10,204 nt of DNA from Pseudomonadota bacterium (GTDB taxonomy: Bacteria; Pseudomonadota; Gammaproteobacteria; Burkholderiales; Burkholderiaceae_B), in assembly GCA_023427085.1 (NCBI GenBank), contig JAEZBO010000207.1, forward strand, positions 1 through 10,204, written 5' to 3'. Within the stretch, counting starts at the first letter, position 1. Every line of letters begins with the position of its first letter. Below the pieces are notes generated by a model that did no database searches, was not told where the DNA came from, and saw only the letters and a list, made by a program, of their open reading frames with translations. Shown piece after piece: positions 1-6,198 of this stretch. Both the position numbers and the translations under genes were made by a program.

Positions 1-1
1 G

Positions 2-1264
2 CTGGCTACCATGGTCGCCGGCGCCTGCCCGTGCCCGCTCGAGCCCCGGCTGGCCGACGACGAAACCCGCCGCCGGGTGCTGGCCGTGGGCTTGCGCTGG
101 CTGGTCCACGACGCCGCGCATGCGGCGACCGCGCCGGCCAGCGGCCTGGCGCCAAAGCAATGCCTGGCCGTCGATGCGCTGCGCGACGGCCCGCCCTGGC
201 GGGCCGACGGCATCGCGCCGGACGACGCGGCGCTGCTGCTGTTCACGTCGGGCAGCACCGGCAAACCCAAGGGCGTGCTGCAGTCGCATCGCGGCGTGGC
301 GATCAATACCCGCGGCATCGTCGCCCATACCGGCCTGACGCCGGACGACGTGTTGCTGCACGTCATGCCCATGCATCACACCAATGCGCTGAACAACCAG
401 GTCTTCGCGCCGCTGGCCAGTGGCGCCTGCATCGCGCTGGCCGGACGCTTTCGCGCCGAGGACATGCCGGCGCTGATGGAGACCTTCCGGCCGACGCTGA
501 TCACCGGCGTGCCGACCATGTACTCGCGCATGCTGGCGCAGTCGTTCACGCCGGCCTCGCTGGCCCGGCTGCGTTTCGCGCGTTGCGGCTCGGCGCCGAT
601 CACGCCGGCGCTGCATCGCGAGATCGAGGCGGTGCTGGGCTGCGAGCTGGTGGTGTCCTACGGTTTGTCGGAAGCCACCTGCACGTCGACCATGAACCCG
701 CCGGGCGCGCGCCGCATCGGCACGGTCGGCACGGTGCTGGCCGGCCAGCAGGTGGCGCTGTTCGATGCCGACGGCGCGCCAGTCGCGCAGGGCGCCGAGG
801 GCGAGATCTGCATCGGCGGCGCGGCCTTGATGCTGGGTTACCTGGGCCACGATGGCGACACGCCGGTGCGTGACGGCTGGCTGCGCACCGGGGATCTGGG
901 CCGCTTCGATGCCGACGGCTACCTCGGCATCACCGGCCGCATCAAGGAAGTCATCATCCGCGGCGGCGAGAACCTTTCGCCGGCCTTGATCGAAAACCTG
1001 CTGTGCGGCGAGCCCGGCGTGGCGGCCTGCTGCGTGGTCGGCCACGCCGACGCCGACCTGGGCGAAGTGCCGGTGGCCTTCGTGGTGGCATCGGCCGGCG
1101 CCGCGCCCGATGCGCAGGCGCTGCGCGCGGCGGTGCGCGAACGGCTGGGCCGCATCTACATGCCCGAGGAGATCAAGTTCGTCGACAGCCTGCCCGAGAA
1201 CGCGGTCGGCAAGGTCGACCGCAAGGCGCTGGCGCGGCGGCTGGCGGCGCCGCTGCAGGCCTAG
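2..1264 (+). CDS. Acyl-CoA synthetase / AMP-dependent ligase (5'-truncated by window edge)
   Basis: This is the C-terminal part of a class I adenylate-forming enzyme, which activates a carboxylic acid with ATP to an acyl-adenylate and normally passes it to CoA. The frame is open from the window edge and the first residues match the family's 'G..P.NPRL' region, so the ATG at 11 is internal and about 100 residues are missing upstream. Numbered from that ATG (417 codons), it shows the P-loop TSGSTGKPKG (79-88), the A5 motif YGLSEAT (217-223), LRTGDLG with the ribose-binding Asp295, the hinge and CoA-domain motif GRIKEVIIRGGENLSP (309-324), and the C-terminal catalytic lysine (Lys401) in ENAVGKVDRKAL. 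All key residues are intact. Acid substrate unknown. It lies on the same strand as, and 92 bp before, a LysR gene, so it may belong to a catabolic unit that starts upstream. Confidence 0.93.
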   Translation: MATMVAGACPCPLEPRLADDETRRRVLAVGLRWLVHDAAHAATAPASGLAPKQCLAVDALRDGPPWRADGIAPDDAALLLFTSGSTGKPKGVLQSHRGVAINTRGIVAHTGLTPDDVLLHVMPMHHTNALNNQVFAPLASGACIALAGRFRAEDMPALMETFRPTLITGVPTMYSRMLAQSFTPASLARLRFARCGSAPITPALHREIEAVLGCELVVSYGLSEATCTSTMNPPGARRIGTVGTVLAGQQVALFDADGAPVAQGAEGEICIGGAALMLGYLGHDGDTPVRDGWLRTGDLGRFDADGYLGITGRIKEVIIRGGENLSPALIENLLCGEPGVAACCVVGHADADLGEVPVAFVVASAGAAPDAQALRAAVRERLGRIYMPEEIKFVDSLPENAVGKVDRKALARRLAAPLQA

Positions 1265-1356
1265 CGTTGGGCGGGCCGCGCCGCTGCGCAGCCGCCGCGC
1301 AGTGGCGGTCTGGCAAACAGGCATGGCAGCCTGCCGCGCTCCGCTAACATGGCGCC
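1265..1356. other. Intergenic gap with small inverted repeats and a weak -10-like element
   Basis: No gene is seen in these 92 bp. They hold a 10-bp palindrome (GCTGCGCAGC, 1283-1292), a CCGCC/GGCGG pair (1292-1296 and 1304-1308), and an inverted repeat CAGGC-N6-GCCTG (1318-1322 and 1329-1333). None is followed by a T-run, so there is no convincing intrinsic terminator for the ligase gene. TAACAT (1345-1350) resembles a -10 box and ends 6 bases before the LysR start codon; no good -35 accompanies it. The CAGGC repeat just upstream could be an autoregulatory site, which is inference only. Confidence 0.35.
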
Positions 1357-2301
1357 ATGGCGCTGAACATCAAATACCGGCCGCTCAAGGCGTTCCTGCT
1401 GGCGGTGCAGACGCGGTCCTTCACCCACGCGGCCGCGCGGCTGGGCGTCACGCAGCCGTCGTTCACCGCCCTGATCGCCGATCTCGAAGCGGTGCTCGAG
1501 GTCAGGCTGTTCGAACGCAGCACCCGCCAGATCACGCTGACGGCCGCCGGCGCCGAGTTCCGCGACCGCATCGAACGGCCGCTGGCCGATCTGGAAGAAG
1601 CCTATCGCAGCATGCTCGACCTGGCCGCGGTGCGGCGCGGCGCGGTGGTCATCGGTGCCTTGCCGTCGACCTCGCTGACGCTGGTGCCGCCGGCACTGGG
1701 CATCCTGCGCACACTGCATCCGGGCCTGCGCATCCGCGTGGTCGAGGCGCACAACGACGAACTGATCGGCATGCTGCGCACCAACCAGATCGAGTTCGCG
1801 CTGGCGACGCTGCTGGGCGAGGCGCCCGATCTGCGGTTCCAGCCGCTGATCGCCGACTCGTTCTTCGCCGTCTATCCGTCGCGCCACGAGGTCGGCAAGC
1901 TGCCGTCGCTGCGCTGGAGCGACCTGGTGACGCAGGATCTGGTGCTGCTGTCGCAGGGCTCGAGCGCGCGCCATCAGTTCGACCGCGCGGTCGGCGCCGA
2001 GTCGGCGGCCGCCGGGTTGCGCTACGACGTGACGCACATGAGCACCGCGGTGCGGCTGGTCGGCCAGGGCCTGGGCGTGGCGGTATTGCCACGCTTGGCG
2101 CTGCCCTCGCTGGGGCTGGGCGCCCTGCGCAGCCGCCCGATCGAGGAGCAGAGCGCGCGCCGCAGCATCGGCGTGCTGTACCGCCAGGACCGCGCCTTGT
2201 CGCCGGCCGCGCAGGCCTTCGTCGCGCAGCTGGAACGCTGCGCGCGCGACATCGAACAGGCGCTGCCGGCCTTGCCCGCGTCGTTTCGATCGGATAAATA
2301 G
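1357..2301 (+). CDS. LysR-type transcriptional regulator
   Basis: A 314-residue protein, the usual LTTR length. The N-terminal winged helix-turn-helix covers about residues 8-66, with the recognition region SFTHAAARLGVTQPSFTALI (21-40) and the typical continuation into LFERSTRQITLTAAG. A linker helix follows (about 67-90), then a periplasmic-binding-protein-like effector domain (about 95-300) that senses a small co-inducer. No Shine-Dalgarno sequence precedes the ATG. The other nearby ATG (1349) is in a different frame, so 1357 is the natural start, and a leaderless or weakly translated message is possible. It sits 171 bp upstream of a Bug receptor gene on the same strand, a pairing common in Alcaligenaceae. 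The receptor gene and the neighbouring ligase are plausible targets, but this is inferred from position only. Confidence 0.95.
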   Translation: MALNIKYRPLKAFLLAVQTRSFTHAAARLGVTQPSFTALIADLEAVLEVRLFERSTRQITLTAAGAEFRDRIERPLADLEEAYRSMLDLAAVRRGAVVIGALPSTSLTLVPPALGILRTLHPGLRIRVVEAHNDELIGMLRTNQIEFALATLLGEAPDLRFQPLIADSFFAVYPSRHEVGKLPSLRWSDLVTQDLVLLSQGSSARHQFDRAVGAESAAAGLRYDVTHMSTAVRLVGQGLGVAVLPRLALPSLGLGALRSRPIEEQSARRSIGVLYRQDRALSPAAQAFVAQLERCARDIEQALPALPASFRSDK

Positions 2302-2472
2302 TCGCCGGCTAATAAAGCCAGGTAATTTTCGATTTGTGCCTATTAATGGCTGGGCGCAATATGGCGGCCCTGGCGTCTGCACCGTTTTGGCGCGCCAGCG
2401 ATCGGGGCAGCGTACCCCGCTGCCAGTGAAATGATTAGCACGAGGCCGCCCGGCGGCCTGGAGACATAGACC
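2302..2472 (+). promoter_or_regulatory. Leader/promoter region of the Bug receptor gene
   Basis: This 171-bp gap contains an AT-rich island (about 2307-2362) in otherwise GC-rich DNA, as expected for a promoter or regulator site. A short hairpin GGCT-AATAA-AGCC (2307-2319) follows the LysR stop. An inverted repeat TATT-N13-AATA lies at 2341-2361. Best promoter guesses are TTGTGC (2334-2339) with CAATAT (2357-2362) at 17-bp spacing, or TATTAA (2341-2346) alone; both are weak matches. A LysR site is expected here, but no clean T-N11-A box stands out. Confidence 0.4.
2443..2459 (+). promoter_or_regulatory. GC hairpin abutting the Shine-Dalgarno of the Bug gene
   Basis: Perfect inverted repeat AGGCCGC-CCG-GCGGCCT: a 7-bp stem with a 3-base loop (or 8-bp arms around one central base in DNA). 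Its last base is immediately followed by the Shine-Dalgarno GGAGA (2460-2464), 8-9 bases ahead of the ATG at 2473. It could stabilise the 5' end, modulate ribosome access, or be a DNA operator. The repeat is seen directly; its function is inferred. Confidence 0.5.
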
Positions 2473-3432
2473 ATGTTTGCGTTGAACAAATGGCTTGCCG
2501 GCTTCGCGGCGGGCACGATGGTGTTGGCCGCGGCGCCTGCCGCCGCCCAGTGGCCCGAGCGGCCCGTCGAACTGCTGGTGGGTTTCGCCGCCGGCGGCGG
2601 CACCGACCTGACGGCGCGCACGCTGGCGCTGTTCCTCGAGAAGGAACTGGGCGGCTCGGTCGTCGTGGTCAACAAGCCGGGCGCCTCGGGCGCATTGGCG
2701 CTGGGCATGGTGGCGCGCGCCAAGCCCGACGGCTACACGCTGGGCATGACCAACATGCCTGGCCTGCTGACGCTGCCGATCGAACGCAACGCCGGCTTCA
2801 CCGCCAAGGACTTCACCTACCTGGCCACGCTGGTGCGCGATCCCAGCGCCTTCAGCGTGCGCACCGAAGCCCCCTACAAGACGCTGCAGGAACTGATCGA
2901 CGCGGCCAAGGCCAAGCCTGGCGTGATCAGCTTCGGTTCGACCGGCGTGGGCACCGACGACCATCTGTCGCTGGTGCTGTTCGAGGCCGCCACCGGCACC
3001 GACCTGAACCACGTGCCCTTCAATGGTGCCGGTCCGCTGCGTAATGCGGTGCTGGGCGGCCACGCCGATGTCGGCGGCATGAACCTGGGCGAAGCGATGC
3101 CCTACAGCGGCAGCACGCTGCGCATCCTGGCGCAGGCCAGCGACAAGCGCTCGCCGCTGGCGCCGGACGTGCCGACCTTCAAGGAGCAGGGCGTGAACCT
3201 GAGCTTTGCGTCCGAGCGCGGCGTGGTCGGCCCGCAAGGCCTGCCGGCCGAGGTCGAGCAAAAGCTCGCCAAGGCGCTCGAGAAGGTCGCCAACGATCCC
3301 GAGTTCCAGAAGAAGATGCTGCAGCAGTTCACCGAAATGGACTACCTGCCCGGCGACAAGTGGCAGGTGCGCCTGCAAGAGGCCGACCAGCAGTTCCGCG
3401 CGATGTGGGCCAAGCAGAAGTGGCTGGACTGA
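2473..3432 (+). CDS. Bug-family (TctC-like) periplasmic solute-binding receptor
   Basis: A 319-residue periplasmic binding protein of the tripartite tricarboxylate transporter receptor family. Such receptors capture small carboxylates (citrate, amino or aromatic acids) for TctAB-type membrane components, or act as sensors. The signal peptide is clear: positively charged start, hydrophobic run and AAPAAAQ with probable cleavage near residues 25/26. Family motifs follow: the first binding loop VGFAAGGGTD (36-45), VVVVNKPGASG (63-73), the VISFGSTGVGTDDHLS segment (151-166) and the HVPFNGAGP region (180-188) before the second lobe. The start is supported by GGAG at 2460-2463. No tctA or tctB lies in the window, so this is an orphan receptor, which is usual in Bordetella-type genomes. 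Ligand unknown; the adjacent LysR gene and nearby oxidation genes suggest an organic acid. Confidence 0.95.
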   Translation: MFALNKWLAGFAAGTMVLAAAPAAAQWPERPVELLVGFAAGGGTDLTARTLALFLEKELGGSVVVVNKPGASGALALGMVARAKPDGYTLGMTNMPGLLTLPIERNAGFTAKDFTYLATLVRDPSAFSVRTEAPYKTLQELIDAAKAKPGVISFGSTGVGTDDHLSLVLFEAATGTDLNHVPFNGAGPLRNAVLGGHADVGGMNLGEAMPYSGSTLRILAQASDKRSPLAPDVPTFKEQGVNLSFASERGVVGPQGLPAEVEQKLAKALEKVANDPEFQKKMLQQFTEMDYLPGDKWQVRLQEADQQFRAMWAKQKWLD

Positions 3433-3446
3433 CATCACCGTGACGC

Positions 3447-3467
3447 CGGCCGCGCGGGTCGCGGCCG
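3447..3467. repeat. GC-rich 8-bp hairpin downstream of the Bug gene
   Basis: Perfect inverted repeat CGGCCGCG-CGGGT-CGCGGCCG. It lies 14 bases after the Bug stop codon and just before the main terminator. With no T-run of its own it is not a terminator, but it could protect the 3' end of the mRNA. Confidence 0.45.
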
Positions 3468-3472
3468 CTGTA

Positions 3473-3506
3473 AAAAACAAAGCCCCTTTGCAGGGGCTTT
3501 GTTTTT
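3473..3506. terminator. Bidirectional intrinsic terminator between convergent genes
   Basis: A perfect 15-bp inverted repeat, AAAAACAAAGCCCCT (3473-3487) and AGGGGCTTTGTTTTT (3492-3506), separated by TTGC. On either strand it gives an AGCCCC/GGGGCT core followed by a U-rich tail, so it can end both the Bug transcript (+) and the dehydrogenase transcript (-). It sits exactly in the convergent gap. Confidence 0.93.
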
Positions 3507-3567
3507 GGAGATGAAGCCCCTTTTGCAGGGTTTTTATTTTTGGAGATGAGCCCCTAGCCGGGGCTTT
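3481..3567. repeat. Tandem hairpin array with 34-bp period
   Basis: The hexamer AGCCCC starts at 3481, 3515 and 3549, an exact 34-bp period. Between copies the spacer TTTTTGGAGATGA recurs (3502-3514 and 3537-3549). The first hairpin is the perfect terminator. The second is degraded: AGCCCCT...AGGGTTT retains only about 4 bp of pairing. The third is AGCCCC-TAGCC-GGGGCT (3549-3565), followed by TTGTT. The pattern suggests tandem duplication of a terminator unit followed by decay. Confidence 0.8.
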
Positions 3568-3578
3568 GTTCCGTTGGC

Positions 3579-4472
3579 TTACGGCTGGGCCGGCACCGCG
3601 GGCTTGCCCCAGTCGGCCCACACCTTGGCGATCGCGGCATAGTCGTCGCGGCCATAACCGGCGGCCACGGCGATGTCGTAGATCGTATGCGAACCCTGGA
3701 TCGCGAACAGCGGCACGCCCAGCGTCTGCGCCAGCTCGAGCGCCAGCACCGAGTCCTTGCGGGCGGCGTCCAGCGGCATGCCGCCGTCGTAGTTGCCCTG
3801 CACGATGCGCTCGGCATAGCGGTGCGTCAGCGGCCGGTGCAGGCCCATCTGCTTGTCGGCCAGCAGGTCGATCAGCTTGTCGCAGCTCACGCCCGCGGCG
3901 GTCGCCAGCGAACCGGCTTCGGCCACCACCACCATGACCGCATGGGCCACCGCGTTGTTGATGACCTTGGCGGCCGCGCCGGCACCGCTGGCGCCGAAGT
4001 GGATCTGCTTGGGCGCGATGGCGTCCAGCACCGGCTGCACGTCGGCGACGGCGGCCGGATCGCCGCCCATCAGCAGCATCGCGGTGCCGGCCTTCATCTG
4101 GCTGACGCCGGCCATCACCGAGGCATCGACGATGCGCAGGCCATGGGCGTCCAGCAGCTTCTTGCTGGCCTGGATGTCCTTGGGGTTGACGGTGCTGGTC
4201 TCGAGCACCACCGCATGGGCCGGCAACTGGCCGGCGATCTGGCCGAGCACGGCCAGCGAGATCGCCGGGCTGGGCAGCGACAGCACCACCACATCGACCT
4301 CGCTGAGGTCTTGCGGCGCGCCGATCGGCACGGCGCCGAACTCGGCCTGCGCGCGCTGCACCAGCGCGGTGTCCAGGTCGGCGACCAGCGTGGTGAAGCC
4401 GGCGGCGACCCGCTCGGCCACCAGGTAGCCCATATTGCCCAGGCCGTAGACGGCCACTTTGGAAAGCTTCAT
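3579..4472 (-). CDS. NAD(P)-dependent beta-hydroxyacid dehydrogenase (3-hydroxyisobutyrate dehydrogenase-like)
   Basis: A 297-residue cytosolic oxidoreductase of the 6-phosphogluconate/3-hydroxyisobutyrate dehydrogenase superfamily, which reversibly oxidises small 2- or 3-hydroxyacids. The Rossmann glycine motif is VAVYGLGNMG (6-15). The catalytic lysine is Lys169 in GAAAKVINN, with Asn173, and the C-terminal family signature is LDAARKDSVLALELA (234-248, Lys239). The substrate-binding motif normally read as DAPVSGG is DASVMAG here (116-122), so the usual serine is a methionine and the substrate may be unusual. The start at 4472 is chosen for its Shine-Dalgarno GGAG (4483-4480) seven bases upstream and because the glycine motif then sits at the usual distance. 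An in-frame ATG at 4511 would put the start inside a terminator stem. It lies 81 bp downstream of the aldehyde dehydrogenase. Substrate not identifiable. Confidence 0.93.
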   Translation of the reverse strand: MKLSKVAVYGLGNMGYLVAERVAAGFTTLVADLDTALVQRAQAEFGAVPIGAPQDLSEVDVVVLSLPSPAISLAVLGQIAGQLPAHAVVLETSTVNPKDIQASKKLLDAHGLRIVDASVMAGVSQMKAGTAMLLMGGDPAAVADVQPVLDAIAPKQIHFGASGAGAAAKVINNAVAHAVMVVVAEAGSLATAAGVSCDKLIDLLADKQMGLHRPLTHRYAERIVQGNYDGGMPLDAARKDSVLALELAQTLGVPLFAIQGSHTIYDIAVAAGYGRDDYAAIAKVWADWGKPAVPAQP

Positions 4473-4484
4473 TGGATGACTCCG

Positions 4485-4522
4485 AAAAAAAGAAAATCCC
4501 CGCCGCAGCAATCGCGGCGGGG
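4485..4522 (-). terminator. Intrinsic terminator just upstream of the dehydrogenase ribosome binding site
   Basis: Read on the minus strand: a perfect 9-bp stem CCCCGCCGC/GCGGCGGGG (4522-4514 and 4506-4498) with a 7-base loop, followed directly by ATTTTCTTTTTTT (4497-4485). This is a textbook intrinsic terminator. It lies 31 bases after the aldehyde dehydrogenase stop and one base before the GGAG of the dehydrogenase. It should sharply reduce read-through from the upstream gene, or serve as a regulated attenuator. Confidence 0.88.
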
Positions 4523-4553
4523 TGGCGCGGCCGTTGCCCGGCGCGCGCAGGAT

Positions 4554-5990
4554 TTATTTGGCGACCGGCAGCGGCTGCGCGTGCAGGCCGAAGTACAGGC
4601 TCTTGACCTGCGCGTACAGCTTCATGCCGTCGATGCCTTTCTCGCGGCCGATGCCGCTGCTCTTGAAGCCGCCGAACGGCGTGCTGGTCACCGATTGTTT
4701 GTAGGTGTTGATCCAGACCGAGCCGGCCTCGAGCGCGCGGCCGATGCGCCAGGCCTTCTTGAAGCTCTCGGTCCAGATGCCGCAGGCCAGACCGAAGGCG
4801 GTGCCGTTGGCCTGTGCGATCAGGTCGGCCTCGTCCTTGAACGGCAGGCACACCAGCACCGGGCCGAAGGCTTCTTCCTGGCAGCTGGCGGCGTCGGGGC
4901 CCAGGCCGTCGATCACGGTCGGCAGGTAGAACGCGCCGTGGTCGTAGTCGCCGCCGCTGGGCGCCTGGCCGCCGCACAGGATGCGGCCGCCTTCAGCGCG
5001 CGCGCGCTCGACGAAGCGCGCCACGCGCTCGCGGTGATGGAAGGACGCCAGCGGGCCGACCTCGACGCCGTCGGCGTCGGGCAGCGCGACCTTGATGGTC
5101 TTGGCGCGTGCCACCACGGCCTGCACCACCTCGTCGTAGACCGAGGCCTCGACGAACAGCCGCGAACCGGCCACGCACGATTGACCGGCCGAACCGAAGA
5201 TGCCGGCCACCACCGCGGCGACCGCGTGCTCACGGTCGGCGTCGGCGAACACCACGTGCGGCGACTTGCCGCCCAGCTCGAGCGCCACCGGCACCAGCCG
5301 TTCGCCGGCGACCTTGCCGATCGCCGCGCCGGCCGAGGTGCCGCCGGTGAACGAGATCATGCGCACGCCAGGGTGGGCCACCAGCGCCGCGCCGATCTGC
5401 GGGCCGCGGCCCTGCACCACCTGCAGCAGATCGGCGGGCAGGCCGGCCGCCAGCGCGATGCGGGCCAGTTCCGGTCCCAGCAGCGGCGAGTCTTCCGAGG
5501 GCTTGAGCAGCACCGCGTTGCCGGCCGCCAGCGCCGGCGCGACCTTGGTGGCGTCGTTCATGATCGGCGAGTTCCACGGCGTGATCGCCGCGACCACGCC
5601 GAAGGGTTCGAGCACCGTGAACGACACGTAGTCGCCGCGCGGCGGCGTCACGTCGCTTTCGTAGGTTTCGCAGACGCCGGCGTAATAACGGAAGGTGCCG
5701 ATGGCCGAGTCGACCATGCCGTAGCATTCGGCGCGCGGCTTGCCGTTGTCGCGCATCTGCAGCGTCGCCAGGCTGTCGCGTTCGGCCTGGATGCCGTCGG
5801 CGATCTTGTGCAGCACCAGCGCGCGCTTGTGCGGCAGCAGCGCCTTCCAGCCCGACTGGTGGAAGGCGGTCCAGGCGCGCTCGACGGCCGCGTCCAGTTC
5901 GGCCGGCGTGGTGATCGCGACGCGGCCGATCTCCTGGCCGTTGGCCGGATCGATGCTGATGATTTCGTGTTCGGAAGAGAGGGCGTTCAT
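4554..5990 (-). CDS. NAD(P)-dependent aldehyde dehydrogenase family protein
   Basis: A 478-residue enzyme of the aldehyde dehydrogenase superfamily, oxidising an aldehyde to the acid with NAD(P)+ in the cytosol. Full family length with all catalytic features: oxyanion Asn140 in TPWNSP, Lys163 in LLKPSE, the nucleotide loop FTGGTSAG (214-221), general base Glu238 in LELGGKSP, nucleophile Cys272 in GSAGQSCVAGSR, Glu373 in EEAFGPVL and the C-terminal PFGGFKSSGIGRE (438-450). It resembles the betaine/hydroxymuconic-semialdehyde/gamma-aminobutyraldehyde-type branch, but the substrate cannot be read from sequence. The start has a Shine-Dalgarno AAGGA at 6000-5996, five bases upstream. It is transcribed away from the GntR gene, the arrangement expected when an FCD regulator controls its neighbour. 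With the dehydrogenase downstream it could form consecutive oxidation steps from alcohol or hydroxyacid to acid. Confidence 0.96.
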   Translation of the reverse strand: MNALSSEHEIISIDPANGQEIGRVAITTPAELDAAVERAWTAFHQSGWKALLPHKRALVLHKIADGIQAERDSLATLQMRDNGKPRAECYGMVDSAIGTFRYYAGVCETYESDVTPPRGDYVSFTVLEPFGVVAAITPWNSPIMNDATKVAPALAAGNAVLLKPSEDSPLLGPELARIALAAGLPADLLQVVQGRGPQIGAALVAHPGVRMISFTGGTSAGAAIGKVAGERLVPVALELGGKSPHVVFADADREHAVAAVVAGIFGSAGQSCVAGSRLFVEASVYDEVVQAVVARAKTIKVALPDADGVEVGPLASFHHRERVARFVERARAEGGRILCGGQAPSGGDYDHGAFYLPTVIDGLGPDAASCQEEAFGPVLVCLPFKDEADLIAQANGTAFGLACGIWTESFKKAWRIGRALEAGSVWINTYKQSVTSTPFGGFKSSGIGREKGIDGMKLYAQVKSLYFGLHAQPLPVAK

Positions 5991-6098
5991 GCTGGTCCTT
6001 GTGATGCGCCAACCGCGGAAAGCGCTGGCTGGCGAGGGCCGCGGGCACGCTGCGCGCGGCGGCGCAGGCCTTGCCGCGAGATGGCCCCGGCGGCAAAA

Positions 6099-6127
6099 AG
6101 TCTAGGCACTCGACCGGCCGAAGACAA
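6099..6127 (-). promoter_or_regulatory. Putative sigma70 promoter for the aldehyde dehydrogenase
   Basis: On the minus strand, TTGTCT (6127-6122) and TAGACT (6104-6099) are separated by exactly 17 bp. Each box matches consensus at four of six positions. Predicted transcription starts near 6092, giving a leader of about 100 nt before the ATG at 5990. The -35 box lies inside an inverted repeat (6123-6140). Confidence 0.5.
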
Positions 6128-6140
6128 CAGGCACGTTGTC
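6123..6140. promoter_or_regulatory. Inverted repeat, candidate GntR operator
   Basis: Perfect arms GACAAC (6123-6128) and GTTGTC (6135-6140) around a 6-bp spacer. The left arm overlaps the putative -35 box of the aldehyde dehydrogenase promoter, so a bound repressor would block RNA polymerase. GntR-family regulators bind short inverted repeats in such divergent gaps; the assignment to this regulator is inference. Confidence 0.45.
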
Positions 6141-6152
6141 GCCATTCCTAGT

Positions 6153-6164
6153 AATAAAATTATT
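6153..6164. promoter_or_regulatory. AT-rich inverted repeat and -10-like box ahead of the GntR gene
   Basis: AATAA-AA-TTATT (6153-6164) stands out in GC-rich surroundings. It contains TAAAAT (6155-6160), five of six matches to the -10 consensus and suitably placed for the GntR transcript, about 40 bases before the start codon. No good -35 at 16-18 bp is evident. It may be a promoter, a second operator arm pair, or both. Confidence 0.4.
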
Positions 6165-6198
6165 GATAGCGCAGGCCCTTTCCCGGGACTGCAAACCG

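Noticed and set aside
4473..4511. An N-terminal extension of the dehydrogenase starting at ATG 4511.
   Set aside because: It would place the start inside the terminator stem and has no Shine-Dalgarno, whereas the ATG at 4472 has GGAG seven bases upstream and matches the family N-terminus.
1261..4977. A 1238-codon open frame on the minus strand spanning the LysR, Bug and dehydrogenase genes.
   Set aside because: It lies antisense to, or out of frame with, five clearly recognisable regions, its translation is Arg/Gly/Ala/Gln-rich low-complexity, and it crosses the terminators. It is a shadow of GC-rich coding DNA.
6136..6198. A TTG start for the GntR protein at 6136.
   Set aside because: It lies within the inverted repeat and AT-rich promoter island, and the extra 21 residues do not look like a GntR N-terminus.
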